A stretch of 64,000 nt of DNA from Metapseudomonas resinovorans DSM 21078 (GTDB lineage: Bacteria > Pseudomonadota > Gammaproteobacteria > Pseudomonadales > Pseudomonadaceae). The notes below the pieces were generated by a model. That model made no database searches. It was not told the origin of the DNA and saw nothing but the letters and a program-made list of their open reading frames with translations. The stretch is from NCBI RefSeq assembly GCF_000423545.1, contig NZ_AUIE01000023.1:1-64000 (forward strand), read 5' to 3'. Shown here piece after piece: positions 60,706 through 64,000 of the stretch (within the stretch, counting starts at the first letter, position 1; each line of letters starts with the position of its first letter). Both the position numbers and the translations under genes were made by a program.

Positions 60706-62064
60706 ATGAAATTCGTGAAAACTCTGATGGCGGCTTCCCTTGCGGTGGCCTTCGCAGGTTACGTACAAGCTGCCGTGTCGCCTGAAGAAGCTGCCAAACT
60801 GGGCACCAGCCTGACCCTCGTGGGGGCCGAAAAGGCCGCCAACGCCGACGGTTCGATTCCCGCCTATGAGGGCGGCCTGACCACTGCGCCGGCCGGCTTC
60901 AAGCCCGGTGACAGCATGCGTCCGGACCCCTTCGCCAGCGAGCAGCCCGTGCTGGTGATCGATGGCAAGAACGTCGATCAGTACAAAGACGTGCTCAGTG
61001 CCACGACCGTGGAGTTGGCCAAGCGTTATCCGAGCTTCCGTGTGGATGTCTTCCCGACCCACCGCACCGTGGCCATGCCCAAGCCTGTACTGGACAACGC
61101 AGTGAAGAACGCCACGGGCGCCAAGACCGCCAATGGCGGCCTGGCTCTGGATAACGTGCTGCCGGGCGTACCTTTCCCGATCCCGCAGTCGGGCGCCGAA
61201 GCCATGTGGAATCACTTGCTGCGCTACCAGGGCGTGACCATCAACTCCAAGTACGACTCCTGGAACGTCGACTCCGCGGGCGTGGCCACCCTGGCTACCA
61301 CCGGGCAGGCGTTCATCAACTACCCGATCTACGAAGACCTGTCCAAGCCGATCGCCAACACCGACGTGTACTACCAGATGAAGCTGTACTACTCGGGCCC
61401 GGCGCGCCGTGCCGGTGAAGCGATCATGCTCAAGGACGCCGCCAACGCCGTCGAGCAGCCGCGTCGCGCCTGGCAGTACCTGCCCGGTCAGCGCCGCGTG
61501 AAGCTGGCGCCGAGCCTGGCCTATGACACGCCGAACCCGGGTACTGCCGGTGCCGGCACCTATGACGACGTATTCGTCTTCAACGGTGCGCTGGACCGCT
61601 ACGACTGGAAGCTGGTGGGCAAGCAGGAAATGATCGTGCCCTACAACACCTACGAGCTGACCTACGCCCAGGACCCGAAATCCCTGACCACCCCCAGCCA
61701 CCTGGCGCCAGATCATGTGCGTTGGGAGAAGCACCGCGTGTGGGTCGTGGAAGGCACGCTCAAGGATGGCGCCCGTCACATCTACGCCAAGCGCCGCTTC
61801 TACCTGGATGAGGACAGCTGGGTGGCCCTGGCGTCCGACCAGTACGACGCCCGCGGGCAGATCTACCGTGGCTCCTTCGCCTTCCTCAGCCAGAGCTATG
61901 ACAAGCAAGTGCCGGATACCACCCCGTTCGTGATCTACGACCTGGTGGGTAACTCCTACAACATCAACGGCATCGTCGGCCCGTACGGCGGCATTCGTTA
62001 CATCGACCCGCTGACCAAGGCTCAGTGGGCAGCCGAGTCCCTGGCCGGCGCCGGCATTCGCTGA
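60706..62064 (+). CDS. DUF1329 periplasmic protein (LolB-like fold family)
   Basis: 452 residues; signal peptide ends 'FAGYVQA|AVSPEEA'. 'KLGTSLTLVGAEKAANADGSIPAYEGGL' and 'PLSYDTPNPGTAGAGTYDD'-like 'LAYDTPNPGTAGAGTYDDVF' are DUF1329 hallmarks. The fold is related to outer-membrane lipid carriers such as LolB, so it may bind a hydrophobic ligand in the periplasm for DUF1302 or RND partners. Forty bases separate it from the DUF1302 gene. Confidence 0.88.
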   Translation: MKFVKTLMAASLAVAFAGYVQAAVSPEEAAKLGTSLTLVGAEKAANADGSIPAYEGGLTTAPAGFKPGDSMRPDPFASEQPVLVIDGKNVDQYKDVLSATTVELAKRYPSFRVDVFPTHRTVAMPKPVLDNAVKNATGAKTANGGLALDNVLPGVPFPIPQSGAEAMWNHLLRYQGVTINSKYDSWNVDSAGVATLATTGQAFINYPIYEDLSKPIANTDVYYQMKLYYSGPARRAGEAIMLKDAANAVEQPRRAWQYLPGQRRVKLAPSLAYDTPNPGTAGAGTYDDVFVFNGALDRYDWKLVGKQEMIVPYNTYELTYAQDPKSLTTPSHLAPDHVRWEKHRVWVVEGTLKDGARHIYAKRRFYLDEDSWVALASDQYDARGQIYRGSFAFLSQSYDKQVPDTTPFVIYDLVGNSYNINGIVGPYGGIRYIDPLTKAQWAAESLAGAGIR

Positions 62065-62073
62065 GCCAGGTTG

Positions 62074-62116
62074 GTTGCCGCTCCCTTTGTGTGGGGGAGC
62101 GGCAACATGTTTTTTC
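62074..62116 (+). terminator. Intrinsic terminator inside the operon, after DUF1329
   Basis: GTTGCCGCTCCC (62074-62085) pairs perfectly with GGGAGCGGCAAC (62095-62106) and is followed by ATG and six T up to 62115. It lies only ~15 bases before the YCF48-like gene's start, so it should lower expression of the following two genes. Confidence 0.85.
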
Positions 62117-62130
62117 TAGAGGACGTCCCG

Positions 62131-63183
62131 ATGTTTTCTTTCAAGTTCGTCGCCCTGGGCCTGGCCCTGGCGGCTGGCAGCTGTGGCGCCGCGCCGCTGG
62201 TGGATGTGCTCGACCTTCCTGCGCAGCGCAGCGAGCTGGCAGTACGCAGCCCCCTGCTCGATCTGGCGCAGGCGGGTACGCGGCTGGTAGCCGTGGGGCA
62301 GCGTGGCCATATCCTGTACTCCGACGACCAGGGCAAAAGCTGGACCCAGGCCAGCGTCCCGGTCAGTTCCGATCTCAATGCCGTCCAGTTCCCCACGGCC
62401 AGCGAAGGCTGGGCAGTGGGGCACGACGGCGTCGTCCTACACAGCCGCGACAGTGGCGCCAGCTGGCAGAAGCAGCTCGATGGCCGCCAACTGGGCCGCC
62501 TGATGCAGGACTACTACAGCGCCCGTTCCGATGCCGGGCATTGGGTGGAAGAGGGCAAGCGGATCGAGGCGGAAGGCGCCGACAAGCCCTTTCTCGACCT
62601 CTGGTTCAGCGACGAGCGCAATGGTTTCGTCGTCGGTGCCTTCAACCTGATCTTCCGCACCCGCGACGGCGGCCAGAGCTGGGAGCCTTGGGCGGACCGC
62701 ACCGACAATCCGTCTGCCTACCACCTCAACGCGATTGCGGGTGACGGTGAGCACATTTTCATTGGCGGCGAGCAAGGGCTGCTGTTGCGCCTGGACGACG
62801 GTGAGGAGCGCTTCCAGGCGCTGGCATCACCCTACCAGGGCAGCTTCTTCGGCATTGCCGTCCAGCCGGGCCTGGTGCTGGCCTACGGCCTGCGCGGCCA
62901 CGCTTATCGCAGCCATGACAACGGCGCCAGCTGGAGTCCGGTGAAGACCGGGCTGAACAGCAGCATCACTGCGTCGGCCCGTGATGCCGGCGGCAGCATC
63001 TATCTGTTCGGACAGACCGGTCAGGTGCTGGCCAGCCGTGACGACGGGAGCAGTTTCCAGCCCCTGGACATCGGCCAGCCGGTGCCCGTCTACGGTGCCC
63101 TGGCATCAGCCGATAGCGGCCTGCTGCTGGTGGGCGCGCGCGGATTCAGCCAACGGCCCCTGGCCTCTGGCAAACAAGAATAA
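62131..63183 (+). CDS. YCF48/BNR-repeat periplasmic protein
   Basis: 350 residues; ATG 62131 follows GAGGACGT. Signal peptide ends near 'AAGSCGAAP'. Repeated 'HILYSDDQGKSWTQA', 'VLHSRDSGASWQKQL', 'IFRTRDGGQSWEPWA' and 'AYRSHDNGASWSPV' blades mark a YCF48-type seven-bladed propeller. The Cys near the signal end could be lipidated. Such proteins probably scaffold RND complexes; the RND gene follows 18 bases later. Confidence 0.87.
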   Translation: MFSFKFVALGLALAAGSCGAAPLVDVLDLPAQRSELAVRSPLLDLAQAGTRLVAVGQRGHILYSDDQGKSWTQASVPVSSDLNAVQFPTASEGWAVGHDGVVLHSRDSGASWQKQLDGRQLGRLMQDYYSARSDAGHWVEEGKRIEAEGADKPFLDLWFSDERNGFVVGAFNLIFRTRDGGQSWEPWADRTDNPSAYHLNAIAGDGEHIFIGGEQGLLLRLDDGEERFQALASPYQGSFFGIAVQPGLVLAYGLRGHAYRSHDNGASWSPVKTGLNSSITASARDAGGSIYLFGQTGQVLASRDDGSSFQPLDIGQPVPVYGALASADSGLLLVGARGFSQRPLASGKQE

Positions 63184-63201
63184 GAGCGAGGCGAACCCAT
63201 C

Positions 63202-64000
63202 ATGGGTGGCATGAAACAAGACGCAATGCCGGTGATCCGGGACATCAAGGACTTCGACACACGAAGTGGCAACCTGCTGGAGCGCATGGTGTTCAACCAT
63301 CGCGTTCCGTTCGTGGTCGGCATCCTGCTGGTCACGCTGCTGCTGGGCTACATGGCCCTCACGCGCCTCGAACTGCGGCCCAGCTTCGAGAAAATGATTC
63401 CCCAGGGACACCCCTACATCCAGAACTTCCTGGACAACCGCAAGGCCTTGCGGGGTCTGGGCAACAGCGTGCGCGTGGTGGTGGAAAACACCCAGGGCGA
63501 CATCTTCGACCCGGCCTATCTCGACGCACTCAAGCAAGTACACGATGAACTCTTCCTGACCGAGGGCGTGGACCGCGCCTGGATGAAGTCACTCTGGGCA
63601 CCCGGCGTACGCTGGACCGAAGTGACCGAAGAGGGCTTCCAGGGCGGACCGGTGATGCCCGATGGCTATGACGGTTCCCCCGCCAGCATCGAACAGTTGC
63701 GGCAGAACATCGCCCGCGCCGGCATCGTCGGCAGCCTGGTCGCCAATGACTTCAAATCCACCATGCTGGTGGTGCCACTGCTGGACCAGGCCACCGCCGG
63801 CGGCAAGGGCGTGGACTACCACCAGTTCTCGCGCACCCTGGAAGAAAAGTTCCGCCTGCGCTTCGAATACGCCGGCGATACCCAGGCGCAAGCCTCGGGC
63901 GAGGAAGGACAGGGCGCGATCAAGATCCGGGTGATCGGCTTCGCCAAGCTGGTGGGCGACCTGATCGATGGTCTGCTGCGGGTCATGGCCTTCTTCGGCC
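63202..64000 (+). CDS. RND/MMPL family transporter, 5' part
   Basis: 266 codons to the window edge. 'MVFNHRVPFVVGILLVTLLLGYMAL' is the first membrane helix, followed by a large periplasmic loop beginning 'LELRPSFEKMIPQGHPYIQNFL', typical of the MMPL/HpnN-like RND group that moves lipids and other hydrophobic compounds. ATG 63202 follows GAGGCGAACC. The gene continues beyond the window. Confidence 0.87.
   Translation, partial: MGGMKQDAMPVIRDIKDFDTRSGNLLERMVFNHRVPFVVGILLVTLLLGYMALTRLELRPSFEKMIPQGHPYIQNFLDNRKALRGLGNSVRVVVENTQGDIFDPAYLDALKQVHDELFLTEGVDRAWMKSLWAPGVRWTEVTEEGFQGGPVMPDGYDGSPASIEQLRQNIARAGIVGSLVANDFKSTMLVVPLLDQATAGGKGVDYHQFSRTLEEKFRLRFEYAGDTQAQASGEEGQGAIKIRVIGFAKLVGDLIDGLLRVMAFFG

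Overview
The window looks like chromosomal DNA of a Pseudomonas in the broad sense, perhaps from the resinovorans/citronellolis side of the genus. The support is high GC content, a typical inverted Pseudomonas REP pair (40727-40791), very close matches to NahR, NahG and FecA, and many short catabolic operons each beside its own LysR or AraC regulator. No rRNA, convincing tRNA, CRISPR array, transposase, integrase or prophage gene was seen. The window opens inside a broken DUF2931 gene and closes inside an RND transporter gene.

Layout. 1-3.2 kb: DUF2931 pseudogene, a tiny secreted ORF, and a minus-strand pair of unknown genes (DUF3726 plus a 572-residue protein). 3.3-9.7 kb: LysR regulator, aldehyde dehydrogenase, dipeptidase-like protein, BCCT transporter, RidA and a GFA protein. 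9.9-12.8 kb: GlxA-type regulator and amidase. 13.1-23.2 kb: a probable quaternary-amine degradation cluster with LysR regulator, BCCT transporter, Rieske oxygenase, aldehyde dehydrogenase, a rubredoxin/reductase fusion, a FAD amine oxidase, a cupin and an MFS protein. 23.3-27.2 kb: GNAT/C39 protease, RimK-like ATP-grasp ligase and a CorA-like protein. 27.2-31.7 kb: an islet of very small proteins with two paralogous Crp/Fnr regulators and a CsbD protein. 31.8-38.1 kb: salicylate genes (nahR, nahG, aromatic-acid MFS transporter, OprD-type porin) and a secreted alpha/beta hydrolase. 38.2-40.8 kb: degenerate HD-GYP/LuxR regulator, MerR regulator with a textbook operator, DUF2938 protein and REP pair. 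40.9-46.1 kb: ClpP-like secreted protein, fecIRA and an 86-bp tandem repeat array. 46.1-49.5 kb: small proteins, prpD and a lipoprotein. 49.6-56.2 kb: a seven-gene operon (quinone oxidoreductase, TauD dioxygenase, beta-keto acid cleavage enzyme, MFS, DsbA/FrnE-like, Rieske ferredoxin, YeiH exporter). 56.2-64 kb: 147-bp repeats, AraC regulator, serine hydrolase, DUF1302, DUF1329, YCF48-like protein and RND transporter.

How the parts may work together. The strongest new signal is a 40-bp promoter element, 37 of 40 bases identical, found once before the quinone-oxidoreductase operon (49561-49600) and once before the hydrolase operon (57920-57959). It sits at nearly the same distance from each start codon, and the AraC gene lies between the two operons. 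This suggests one regulon that joins an intracellular degradation pathway to an envelope transport system. The second is the 16-22 kb cluster, in which a Rieske oxygenase with quaternary-amine features appears to be served by a fused rubredoxin/rubredoxin-reductase instead of the usual ferredoxin-type reductase. Both proposals are inferences from gene order and motifs.
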